In this document: positions 19,314 to 27,352 of the stretch, one piece after another
Layout of the letters: each line of letters begins with the position of its first letter
Position numbering within the stretch: the stretch's first letter is position 1
Origin: Bacillota bacterium
GTDB lineage: Bacteria > Bacillota_B > Desulfitobacteriia > Desulfitobacteriales > Desulfitobacteriaceae
Length of the DNA stretch: 27,423 nucleotides
Assembly: GCA_021779415.1 (NCBI GenBank)
Contig: JAJYAS010000001.1
Location: 1 to 27,423 of the forward strand
Direction of reading: 5' to 3'
The notes under the pieces: model-generated
What the model was told of the DNA's origin: nothing
The model's database searches: none
What the model saw: only the letters and a program-made list of their open reading frames with translations
Program-made: the position numbers and the translations under genes

Positions 19314-19343
19314 ACTATATCTATTGTTTGTATATTGTGTCAA
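19314..19343 (-). promoter_or_regulatory. Sigma-A promoter of ugpQ-ABC-glpP
   Basis: On the minus strand a perfect TTGACA (19338-19343), 18 bases, then TATAGT (19314-19319). The start of ugpQ at 19294 leaves a very short leader that still contains the ribosome site. No terminator hairpin lies between promoter and gene, unlike the glpA leader. Confidence 0.7.
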
Positions 19344-19413
19344 AGTTTAAATAATTCAGCTTTTTTATCATATCACTAAACTCTCGTTTTTACCCCAGTC
19401 ATTTAGAATAATT

Positions 19414-19515
19414 ATGCCTGCATTGCCTGATTCATTTAAACACTATCCAACTTGCTTAACAACTCTCTCCAATAACGTATTGTCGGGCGTCTTTTACCCT
19501 GGCAAATCGGATTAG
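19414..19515 (+). other. Isolated 33-codon open frame in a gene-poor stretch; possible remnant
   Basis: ATG at 19414 to TAG at 19513 on the plus strand encodes 33 residues, including LTTLSNNVLSGVFYPGKSD. There is no ribosome site and the strand is opposite to all neighbours. The surrounding 19344-19561 stretch holds no other gene and no clear terminator after the phosphate transporter. It could be the end of a decayed mobile-element gene or chance. I do not recognise it. Confidence 0.2.
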
Positions 19516-19561
19516 TGACCGCCAATAGGTCTCCCTTCCTGTCCCTAATGCTCCTCCATTT

Positions 19562-21205
19562 CTACACTATTCCCATGACCACCTTGGCAATATTAACCGT
19601 GTGTTCATCCACTCGATATAATAAGTTGATTAAGTCCAACATAGTATAGCGAAATTTTTCCTCGGTCCGTAAATGATTTTCTAGCTCGCTTTGCTGAGGG
19701 CTTTGAGCGAGAAAGTCGAATTGCAAATCTCGTTGTATGCGAGTTGTCTCTGGATGTTCACGAATAACTTCTGCTGCAGTTTGTGAATCCCACTGGATTA
19801 AGGATTTCAGTACCGTCACAAAATGATCTGTTACTTGTCGATATAAATCGTCTAGGTGTCTCCAGTTCTCTGCGGGAACATTTAAATCATCACGATGCAA
19901 TTTCTTCGTCAATTGAACCATAGCCATAATTGCATCCCCAATATGTTCTAACTCTTTGACGATAAACTGGACGTTCATGCTCTCTTCTGCCTGCTCATCT
20001 GTTAATCCTTTTTGTGATAAGACTGCCAAGAAACGCATTGTATGACGATAATACCAGTCCACCTCCTCTTCCGCCTTAACCACTTCTTCAGCCAAATCAT
20101 CGCTATTTGATAATAGAGCTTCCGGAATTCGCTGTAGCATCTTGTTTGAAATAAACTCCCCCAAAGCGCGGATCTCCTCATGAACTTGTTTAAGCGCTAC
20201 GGCTGGAACCTCTAAGGAAACTTCATCGATCACTCTGAATTTCAAGGGAGTATCTTTGCCAGGTCGATCTGGAATTAAACGGTTTAGACCCCTGGCAATA
20301 ACGTTATTAAAGGGGAAAAACAAAATGACCATGAAAACTGCAAACAGTAAATGGGCATTGGCAACCTGTCGCTGCAAATCACTCGTTGTCCACTGAACAA
20401 GACGAGCCCATTGGGTTAGAAAGGGAAACACCAAAACTGCCGCAACAACTTTGTAGCCCGTATTCGCTATTGCCGCACGCTTAGCATCCATCTTTTGGGC
20501 CGTGAGACTTGTTAGTAGGGTCGTCACAGTTCCTCCAATATGAGCACCCAGGACGAGCGGGACGATAGCAACTAGGCCTAAGAGGTTTTGCCCAGCAAGT
20601 GACATCATTATGGCGAACACTGCTGTACTGCTCTGGAGCACAGCGGTAAAAATCAATCCTACAAGGATCGCTAAAAAGGGCTGTGTTCCCAAGTGAGACA
20701 AGAAGGTATAGACTTCAGGTATGTTCCGTAGCGGAGCAGAAGCAGTGGACATATTAGACATCCCGACAAAGATTAAGCCAAAACCAATCAAAGAATGCCC
20801 GAAGTGTTTCCACTGCTTTCTTCCTGAAAAATAAAGCACAAACCCAATAAATATTGCGCCCAACGCGACATCAAGGATTTGAAAAGCGATGAGTTGGATG
20901 GAGATCGACGTTCCTACTGCCGAACCCAAAACAATGCCAAGCGCTTGCCCAAGGTTCATCATCCCTGCGTTAACGAACTCCACCACTAAAACCGTTGTCG
21001 CTGCACTACTTTGAAAGGCAACAGTCATGACCATCCCTAATAAAATCGCCATAAACTTCTTTTTAGTTATAGATTGAAGAATTTCCTTCAGCCTATGAGC
21101 CGCAAATTTCTGCAACTCCTCTGACGTTGTTTGAACCCCATACATGAAGAGACCCAGTCCACCTAGAAATGTAACCATAGTTCCAACAATGCCTATGTTT
21201 CCCAA
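19562..21205 (-). CDS. Na/phosphate cotransporter, NptA/PNaS family, with C-terminal PhoU-like domain
   Basis: A 547-residue protein. The first ~315 residues are hydrophobic (about eight segments) and contain the paired QSS repeats of the family, FQSSAATT (64-71) and LQSSTAVF (190-197). The C-terminal ~200 residues are helical and PhoU-like (VKELEHIGDAIMAMVQ). Such proteins move inorganic phosphate with sodium; direction can be import or efflux. The start is unsure: TTG 21205 has its purine-rich AAAGGGAG directly abutting it, whereas ATG 21178 gives the usual family N-terminus (VTFLGGLGLF) but has a weak ribosome site. It lies between rpoN and the glycerophosphodiester genes and probably shares their phosphate logic. 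Confidence 0.88.
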   Translation of the reverse strand: MGNIGIVGTMVTFLGGLGLFMYGVQTTSEELQKFAAHRLKEILQSITKKKFMAILLGMVMTVAFQSSAATTVLVVEFVNAGMMNLGQALGIVLGSAVGTSISIQLIAFQILDVALGAIFIGFVLYFSGRKQWKHFGHSLIGFGLIFVGMSNMSTASAPLRNIPEVYTFLSHLGTQPFLAILVGLIFTAVLQSSTAVFAIMMSLAGQNLLGLVAIVPLVLGAHIGGTVTTLLTSLTAQKMDAKRAAIANTGYKVVAAVLVFPFLTQWARLVQWTTSDLQRQVANAHLLFAVFMVILFFPFNNVIARGLNRLIPDRPGKDTPLKFRVIDEVSLEVPAVALKQVHEEIRALGEFISNKMLQRIPEALLSNSDDLAEEVVKAEEEVDWYYRHTMRFLAVLSQKGLTDEQAEESMNVQFIVKELEHIGDAIMAMVQLTKKLHRDDLNVPAENWRHLDDLYRQVTDHFVTVLKSLIQWDSQTAAEVIREHPETTRIQRDLQFDFLAQSPQQSELENHLRTEEKFRYTMLDLINLLYRVDEHTVNIAKVVMGIV

Positions 21206-21294
21206 CTCCCTTTGGCCAGAACGACGCTATTTCGTCTAGGCATAAACTCTCATTTATACCCCCTTAACCACAAAACTCATACCTCTTTATATGC

Positions 21295-21342
21295 AAAAAA
21301 GCCACAAACAAACCTGTCTATTCAACAGATGAGTTTGCGGCT
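21295..21342 (-). terminator. Intrinsic terminator after rpoN
   Basis: On the minus strand AGCCGCAAAC (21333-21342) pairs with GTTTGTGGCT (21300-21309, one G-U pair), an inner CTGT/ACAG pair extends the fold, and six T follow. It lies about 110 bases beyond rpoN and closes the rapZ-rpoN group. Confidence 0.85.
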
Positions 21343-21449
21343 TCTCTATAACTCCAGCCTTAAATATCAACTTCAAAAGTATGGAAAATTGCGTATAAAA
21401 TACAGAATATAATTATTATACAGGTATTTCTCTGCTTTGGCAATTAATT

Positions 21450-22850
21450 TTAATACCGTTTCCTTACCGTCGTCGCCGCAATCCCCAACTCATCGCGGTA
21501 CTTGGCCACCGTACGTCTGGAAATCTCCATATCTTTAGCTTTCAGAAGATCTGCTAGCTTTTGATCAGAATATGGGCTTCTGGGATTTTCGGAATTAATG
21601 ATATCCCGTAAGGCTAGTTTAATTCCTTCAGTCGTAACAGCAGAGTCGTTATTATGCCCGCGTCCTTTGCTATTGGCAAAGAAGAACTTAAACTCGAAAA
21701 TACCCCGAGGGGTTTGGACGTATTTATGGGACGTAGCTCGACTCACAGTGGATTCATGAACTCCAATTTCCTCGGCAATATCTTTTAGTGTCAATGGTCT
21801 CAAATGACGAATCCCATAGCGGAGAAATTCCGTTTGCCATTTCACAATAGCATTCGCTACTTTATAAAGCGTTAGGCGTCGCTGATCAATGCTGCGAATC
21901 AACCAGGCCGCCGCGTTCAATTTCTGTTCTACAAATTTTCGGGTGTCAGTCCCTTCTTCCTGGCTTAGGGCCTCACGGTAGGCCTTGTTAATTCCTAAAC
22001 GAGGTACGGTAATATCATTAACTAAGATAATGTACTCCCCTCCAATTTCTTCAATCACGACATCCGGAACAACATAACGTACCTCTCCCGGACCGGAAAA
22101 TTGGAGTCCGGGTTTTGGATCCAGTTGACGTACCAGATCTGCAAGTTCCTGAACCCTACTTAAGGAAATTTTCAGGGCATGTGCAATTCGTTGTAGACGT
22201 CCTGCTGCCAAGTCTTCTAGATGCTTCAGGAACTCCGGTAATTCTGGAGGACAGTCCGTGAGGAGTGGCAACTGTAAAGCTAAGCATTCCTCAAGATTTC
22301 GGGCTCCTATCCCCATAGGATCAAGCGTCTGCACGACGGCCAATGCTTCTTCGACCGTTTCAATGGAGGCACCAGTTTCCTTGGCAACCTCTTCCAACGA
22401 CAACATAAGGTAGCCCTTGTCATTCAAGTTGCCCACAATGTACTCTGCCACATCTAATGAAGCAGAGACTTTTTGTACATGTAATTGTTCCAGCAAGTGC
22501 TCTAAAAGTGTAGGTGCTGCCGTAATAAAGGGATCAAACCGTTGTTTTTCTTCGACAACTACCCGTTCTTGACGAATACGATTTTCATCCTGATCTTGGA
22601 AATAGTCCTGCCAATCCACTTCCCATTTGTCATCAGGTGAGCTTTCCACTGCTGGAGTAGGCTCTTCTTCCCCTTTAAGTTCAGTGCTTTCCTCTTGGGT
22701 TTCCAACAAAGGATTCTCCAGAAGCTGCTCCTCAACATACGAGGACAGTTCGAGTGCGGACAACTGTAAAATGGTAATTGCTTGGCGCAATTCTGGCGTC
22801 ATAATTAGTTTCTGAGTTTGCTCTAGACTCAAACCATACCCTAACCGCAC
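21450..22850 (-). CDS. rpoN: RNA polymerase sigma-54 factor
   Basis: A 466-residue sigma-54. The N-terminal activator-interacting region is Gln/Leu-rich (LSLEQTQKLIMTPELRQAITILQL). A central acidic linker follows, then the core-binding domain, a helix-turn-helix (LKDIAEEIGVHESTVSRAT) and the C-terminal RpoN box RRTVAKYR (445-452) that reads the -24 element. The start is GTG with GGGG 6 bases upstream. It is 42 bases after whiA, probably in the same transcript. No enhancer-binding activator or convincing -24/-12 promoter was recognised in this window. Confidence 0.97.
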   Translation of the reverse strand: MRLGYGLSLEQTQKLIMTPELRQAITILQLSALELSSYVEEQLLENPLLETQEESTELKGEEEPTPAVESSPDDKWEVDWQDYFQDQDENRIRQERVVVEEKQRFDPFITAAPTLLEHLLEQLHVQKVSASLDVAEYIVGNLNDKGYLMLSLEEVAKETGASIETVEEALAVVQTLDPMGIGARNLEECLALQLPLLTDCPPELPEFLKHLEDLAAGRLQRIAHALKISLSRVQELADLVRQLDPKPGLQFSGPGEVRYVVPDVVIEEIGGEYIILVNDITVPRLGINKAYREALSQEEGTDTRKFVEQKLNAAAWLIRSIDQRRLTLYKVANAIVKWQTEFLRYGIRHLRPLTLKDIAEEIGVHESTVSRATSHKYVQTPRGIFEFKFFFANSKGRGHNNDSAVTTEGIKLALRDIINSENPRSPYSDQKLADLLKAKDMEISRRTVAKYRDELGIAATTVRKRY

Positions 22851-22892
22851 CTTATTCCCCCCACATCTCCGACGTTTACGTTTATAGATGCT

Positions 22893-23843
22893 TTACTCTA
22901 GGTTTTCCACCTTTTGATTCCTGATTCGCTCGGCCAATTCATCAATTTTTCTCATCCGGTGATTGACGCCGGATTTCCCAACCTTTGGTCGTAACATTTC
23001 CCCAAGTTCTTTTAAGCTACCCTCCGAATATTCCATTCGAAGTTCCGCCAAGTCCCGAAGGGTGGGTGGCAAAGATTGAAGTCCTATTGTTTCTGCAATA
23101 AGTTGAATATTTTCCAACTGACGCACAGCGGCATCGACGATTTTATCAAGATTTGCAGTTTCACAATTCACGAGACGATTCACTTGATTCCGGACATCTT
23201 TGAGCACGCGGACATTTTCAAACTCTAAAAGTGCGTGATGCGCTCCTATAAGACCAATAAACTCAACAATGTGCTCACTTTCTTTGATATAGACCACATA
23301 TAAATGTTTGCGCATGCTCACCTTAGCCCCTAATTTAAAACGGTTAATCAACTGACATAAGGCTTTGGCATGTTGCTCATCATTGCTGACGATTTCCAAG
23401 TGATAGGTCCCTTCCGGGTTATTAATCGAGCCCCCAGCCAAAAATGCTCCTCTTAAATATGCTTTTTGATCACAGCGTTTTTTAATGAGATTGGGGACGA
23501 TCCCGTTAAAAATTTGTCCTTCTTCATCAACGAGGCCTAAGTTTTGTAAATCTTCCAGCCCACGAGGGTAAATTTTAACTAAATAGGAGTTATTTTTGCG
23601 AAGCCTAAGTTTTCGTCGAACGACAATATCCACTGGTCGCTTTAACACATCCCTAGCCAAGCGAAAGATCTTGCGCGCTACAGGAGCACTTTCCGTGATC
23701 ACATTTAAAGCATACTGTTGATTACCACTAATTTGGAGCGTGCCGTCCATGCGGACTAAAGCCGCTAATTCCGCTAACTCACAACAGGGTTTCTGACCAC
23801 TTAAACGTGCAAGTTCTTCTTTGGTAACAGCACTAAAGGACAA
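22893..23843 (-). CDS. whiA: WhiA, sporulation/cell-division DNA-binding regulator
   Basis: A 316-residue protein with the WhiA layout: an N-terminal LAGLIDADG-like homing-endonuclease fold (including YLRGAFLAGGSI near 129-140) that lacks nuclease use, and a C-terminal helix-turn-helix (about 220-305, with SLPPTLRDLAELRMEY and KSGVNHRMRKIDELA). WhiA is conserved in Gram-positives; in Streptomyces it drives sporulation septation and in Bacillus it affects division and chromosome segregation. The start is TTG with AAGGGGGC 7 bases upstream. It follows yvcK by 16 bases, in the standard rapZ-yvcK-whiA order. Confidence 0.96.
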   Translation of the reverse strand: MSFSAVTKEELARLSGQKPCCELAELAALVRMDGTLQISGNQQYALNVITESAPVARKIFRLARDVLKRPVDIVVRRKLRLRKNNSYLVKIYPRGLEDLQNLGLVDEEGQIFNGIVPNLIKKRCDQKAYLRGAFLAGGSINNPEGTYHLEIVSNDEQHAKALCQLINRFKLGAKVSMRKHLYVVYIKESEHIVEFIGLIGAHHALLEFENVRVLKDVRNQVNRLVNCETANLDKIVDAAVRQLENIQLIAETIGLQSLPPTLRDLAELRMEYSEGSLKELGEMLRPKVGKSGVNHRMRKIDELAERIRNQKVENLE

Positions 23844-23859
23844 CTTCTCAGCCCCCTTT

Positions 23860-25233
23860 CTATGAATCTTTGCGGAGCTTTTGAGCGAGTAAATACGAAT
23901 CGACTAACGCGATGCGCTCTCCCATGGGCTTTAAACGAAAAAGCAATCGAATGAGTTCCTTAGCCAGCCGATCTGAATCGTGGCGAACGACATTCCCCTC
24001 TTGCACTAAATTGGCTTCAAAATACTTGGCACCCATTTTCTCAACCACCTTAGGATCAGCAACCACTGGAACAGCTTCTTCTTCGACATACCGTTTCAGA
24101 ATCGGTGCTGTGATGGTCCCTTTGTTGGCAAGTATCGCGTCTACAAAGCCAGCACCGCAGTGATCCAGAATCGCTTTCAGGTGATCCGACACTCGGTAAT
24201 TGTCCGTCTCGCCTTTTTCCGTCATAACATTGCAAACATAAACACAAGGGGCTTTGACTGCGCGAATTTTAGCTTGGAGACCTTCTACCAATAGATTGGG
24301 CAGCACACTCGTATAGAGACTTCCCGGGCCCAGTACAATAAGATCAGCCTCTTCCAAGGCCTGCATAGCTTCCGGCAAAGGGGTGCAATCATACGGTTCT
24401 AGGTATACTCGGCGAATTTTCCCCTCGGTGTCCCGAACCGATGTTTCCCCCCTTACACGGGTCCCATCTTCTAAGTCTGCAATGAGTACAACTTGTTCCA
24501 AGGTCGAGGGAAACACATGACCACGAATAGCAAATACCTTACTGATCTGTTCAATCCCCTTTTGGAAATCCCCAAAGGTATCAGTCAGCCCTGCCAGAAG
24601 AAGGTTCCCTAAACTATGCCCCTCTAGAGCTCCGCTATCAAAACGATAAGAGAAAAGCGTATCCATTATCTCTTCTGTATCGGCCAAGGCCACTAGACAG
24701 TTTCGCACATCTCCTGGGGGCTGAATACCCATTTCGTCACGTAATTTCCCCGAACTACCCCCATCATCCGACACTGTAACGATGGCGGTAAGATTGCAAG
24801 TGTACTGCTTTAGGCCACGTAGAAGAGCTGAGAGCCCCGTTCCCCCGCCTACCACGACAATCTTTGGCCCTCTGCGCAAATGGTGGCGGGCATAAATTAC
24901 ATCCACAATTCTTCCCTCGTTATCTGGGAGTACGGACGAAATAATGGAATACAGCATGCGTTTAAAACCTATTATAATGGCAATTATTCCCAATGAGCTA
25001 ATGATGGCACCCGTCGGCACGGCAATATATTGCGTGCTGCCCGTCACCCTATAAATGATCTCCCGAAACTGTAATTCTGCATAGCCCAGAGCCACTCCGT
25101 CATTCATGACGGCAAAACCAGTAGCAAAAAGGAAAATTCCGAAAACAGCAAGGATAAACCAGCGTTTGACTTTCAGATTAGGGTAGAGCCATTTCAAATA
25201 GCGTGAGACCCCTTCACTCATTTTTGAGGTCAT
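23860..25233 (-). CDS. yvcK: YvcK/CofD-like gluconeogenesis factor with N-terminal membrane extension
   Basis: A 457-residue protein. The CofD-like nucleotide-binding domain begins near residue 124 with IVVVGGGTGLSALLRGL and continues with VTVSDDGGSSGKLRDE and PPGDVRNCLVAL. Bacillus YvcK is about 317 residues and soluble; here a ~120-residue N-terminal extension carries two hydrophobic segments (about 25-42 and 70-90), so the protein is probably membrane-anchored. YvcK is needed for growth on gluconeogenic substrates and for cell-wall precursor balance, and binds UDP-sugars. Its start overlaps the rapZ stop by four bases (ATGA), implying coupled translation. Confidence 0.95.
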   Translation of the reverse strand: MTSKMSEGVSRYLKWLYPNLKVKRWFILAVFGIFLFATGFAVMNDGVALGYAELQFREIIYRVTGSTQYIAVPTGAIISSLGIIAIIIGFKRMLYSIISSVLPDNEGRIVDVIYARHHLRRGPKIVVVGGGTGLSALLRGLKQYTCNLTAIVTVSDDGGSSGKLRDEMGIQPPGDVRNCLVALADTEEIMDTLFSYRFDSGALEGHSLGNLLLAGLTDTFGDFQKGIEQISKVFAIRGHVFPSTLEQVVLIADLEDGTRVRGETSVRDTEGKIRRVYLEPYDCTPLPEAMQALEEADLIVLGPGSLYTSVLPNLLVEGLQAKIRAVKAPCVYVCNVMTEKGETDNYRVSDHLKAILDHCGAGFVDAILANKGTITAPILKRYVEEEAVPVVADPKVVEKMGAKYFEANLVQEGNVVRHDSDRLAKELIRLLFRLKPMGERIALVDSYLLAQKLRKDS

Positions 25234-26123
25234 CTTGCGGTCCCACCCTTTTGATTTTTTTCCGCGTCCCGATGTTTAACACTGACGGCATACTGGCGTT
25301 CGGTTAAGAATTGCCCTACCCGTTCGGCAATGGCCACAGAGCGATGTTGTCCACCTGTACACCCGATCCCAATAACCAAATGGGTTTTGCCTTCTTTAAC
25401 ATAATTAGGAAGGATAAATTCCAATAAAGCCAAGTACTTCTCCATAAATTCTTGGGCCATCGTATTTCCAAAGACATAATCCTGAACCAAGGTGTGCTCG
25501 CCGGTCAGAGGGCGTAATGTTTGGATATAAAACGGATTGGGTAGAAAGCGCACATCCATGACAAGGTCCGCATCCAGCGGAATTCCATATTTAAAACCAA
25601 AGGAAATGACTGAAACTGCCATTTGACCCAGACCTTGCATTTTGCCAAAAAGCCCAGCCACTTGGCTACGAAGTTGTTGGGCGCTTAAGTCCGACGTGTC
25701 AATAATGGTGTCCGCCCTAATTCTCAAGTCCTCCAGTTGCTGCCGTTCGGCTTGAATCCCATCTAAGACTCGCCCTTGAGGGGAAAGCGGATGCCGTCGC
25801 CGCGATTCTTTATAACGACGAATCAAAGTTTCATCCGAAGCGTCCAGAAAGAGGACTTGAAGATGAAATCCTTCCTTCTCTAAATTACTTAAGGCCTCAC
25901 TGAGTGAGGAAAAGAATTCTCCCCCGCGCAAATCACAGACAATCGCTGCTTTGGAGACCTTTCCCCTTGACTGAGCACAAAGGTCCGCAAATTTCACGAG
26001 AAAGGTCGGTGGTAAATTGTCGACACAGAAAAACCCTTGGTCTTCTAAGCTTTGCATGGCCTGAGTCCTTCCAGCTCCAGATAAACCCGTGATGACAATG
26101 AGTTCTAATTCACTATTATCCAT
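25230..26123 (-). CDS. rapZ: RapZ/YvcJ nucleotide-binding protein
   Basis: A 297-residue P-loop protein. The N-terminal Walker A reads GLSGAGRT (13-20), with Arg19 where many members have Lys; actinobacterial members of the family also carry Arg, so the gene need not be inactive. CVDNLPP and IVCDLRGG follow. The C-terminal domain has the family signature GIGCTGGQHRSV. YvcJ hydrolyses nucleotides and affects competence in Bacillus, and RapZ controls GlmZ RNA decay in enterobacteria. ATG 26123 was chosen over GTG 26132, as the GGAGGGGG ribosome site is 8 bases from the former and touches the latter. It starts the conserved rapZ-yvcK-whiA block. Confidence 0.95.
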   Translation of the reverse strand: MDNSELELIVITGLSGAGRTQAMQSLEDQGFFCVDNLPPTFLVKFADLCAQSRGKVSKAAIVCDLRGGEFFSSLSEALSNLEKEGFHLQVLFLDASDETLIRRYKESRRRHPLSPQGRVLDGIQAERQQLEDLRIRADTIIDTSDLSAQQLRSQVAGLFGKMQGLGQMAVSVISFGFKYGIPLDADLVMDVRFLPNPFYIQTLRPLTGEHTLVQDYVFGNTMAQEFMEKYLALLEFILPNYVKEGKTHLVIGIGCTGGQHRSVAIAERVGQFLTERQYAVSVKHRDAEKNQKGGTAR

Positions 26124-26149
26124 TCTCTTCACCCCCTCCTCAATTTAGA

Positions 26150-27352
26150 TTACGGCTGTCCCTTGGCAGATATGATTTTAACGGCTTGCCCTTGCCCACT
26201 GGTCAACGCGTCTTGTGGAGTAGCTTTACCTGTTAAAGCGTTGTTCCACGCCGTATCTTGTAGGGGAATTAACTTCCACTCTGGGGCATTCCCTTCTAAA
26301 ACCAACGCCTTAGAGAGTGCCTCATTAGCCTGAGGAAAAACGCCTTTCTGGGCCTCCGCACTTCGATAATACCCCATGTTGGCCGGAAGAAGCCGTCCAG
26401 CTTTCTGCAACGCCCCTTCCACTTCCGAGGTAAGCAGGGCTTTTTCCACAATTTGAATCGCGGGCTTCATCGCTTCAGTCGTTTTAATCTCAGAGTTTGC
26501 GATTCCCAGTGTCATGCCTAAAAGCGGTTTTCCCTGTCCACTCACCAAGTCAGCTAGTTGCATGCTCCCCCAAGGAACATTTTGCTGAGTTAGTAGACTC
26601 GCTTGACTAGCCCCTGCAATCACATACGGGGTTTGCCCACCCGCAAAGGCAGTAAGTGCCGTTGGGTCAATTCGAAGGACGTTGGCGTTCCTCCAAGTCA
26701 CGATTTGTTGAAGGAAAGCAACATTGCTGGGATCATCAATTGCTGGGCTTCCCCCATTCATGAGCCGTCCACCTTGCCCATTCCACCAAGCCGAAAGTGT
26801 GGCAGTGTCCGCAGAAGCAACTGAGACCCCCCCTTTAGTTGAGAACAGATCCGCTAAGCTAGCAGGAACACTCGCTGTATCTGTTCTAAAGTAAAGCAAA
26901 GGAACATCCGTCAACCAAGGTAGCGCATACGCCACCCCCCCAAATCGAAAGCTTGCTAAGGCAGCAGGAAACGCCTCTTGATCCGTGTATACTGCTTTAA
27001 CCAAGGACCCCTGCTCATAGAGCTGGCGGATAATCTCCCTTCTGGTAAGAAAAATCTCCGGCCCTTCCCCTCCAGCTTCCGCTTGATAGGAAAAGGCAGC
27101 AAAATTTTGCTCAGGGACATATTTAAGTTTGATGATTACTTCAGGATTTGACTTCATGATAGCTTGAATCTGCACTTGCAGGGCGTCTGCCTCAGCCCCC
27201 TGCAAGGAATGCCAGACATCCACAACCGCTGGGGCGGGGCCACCAGGCTGTCCAGTCTGAGGTGGTTTCGCACACCCCGAAGTAGCTATAACTAGTACTA
27301 TGATGCAGAACCACAACGCCATGGTTCTGGACAGATAACTCTGAGACGTCAT
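26150..27352 (-). CDS. Orphan extracellular solute-binding lipoprotein (sugar-type family 1)
   Basis: A 400-residue exported protein. A hydrophobic signal (about 10-26) ends in TSGC with Cys27, an acceptable lipobox. The mature part has the start typical of maltose/multiple-sugar binding proteins (VVDVWHSLQGAEADALQ, GPEIFLTRREIIRQL, YALPWLTDVPLLYFRTD). ATG 27352 has GGAG 9 bases upstream; an ATG at 27367 lacks a ribosome site. No permease or ATPase gene adjoins it within the window; it lies 26 bases before rapZ. It may serve a transporter encoded elsewhere or act as a sensor or cell-surface protein. The ligand cannot be told. Confidence 0.85.
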   Translation of the reverse strand: MTSQSYLSRTMALWFCIIVLVIATSGCAKPPQTGQPGGPAPAVVDVWHSLQGAEADALQVQIQAIMKSNPEVIIKLKYVPEQNFAAFSYQAEAGGEGPEIFLTRREIIRQLYEQGSLVKAVYTDQEAFPAALASFRFGGVAYALPWLTDVPLLYFRTDTASVPASLADLFSTKGGVSVASADTATLSAWWNGQGGRLMNGGSPAIDDPSNVAFLQQIVTWRNANVLRIDPTALTAFAGGQTPYVIAGASQASLLTQQNVPWGSMQLADLVSGQGKPLLGMTLGIANSEIKTTEAMKPAIQIVEKALLTSEVEGALQKAGRLLPANMGYYRSAEAQKGVFPQANEALSKALVLEGNAPEWKLIPLQDTAWNNALTGKATPQDALTSGQGQAVKIISAKGQP

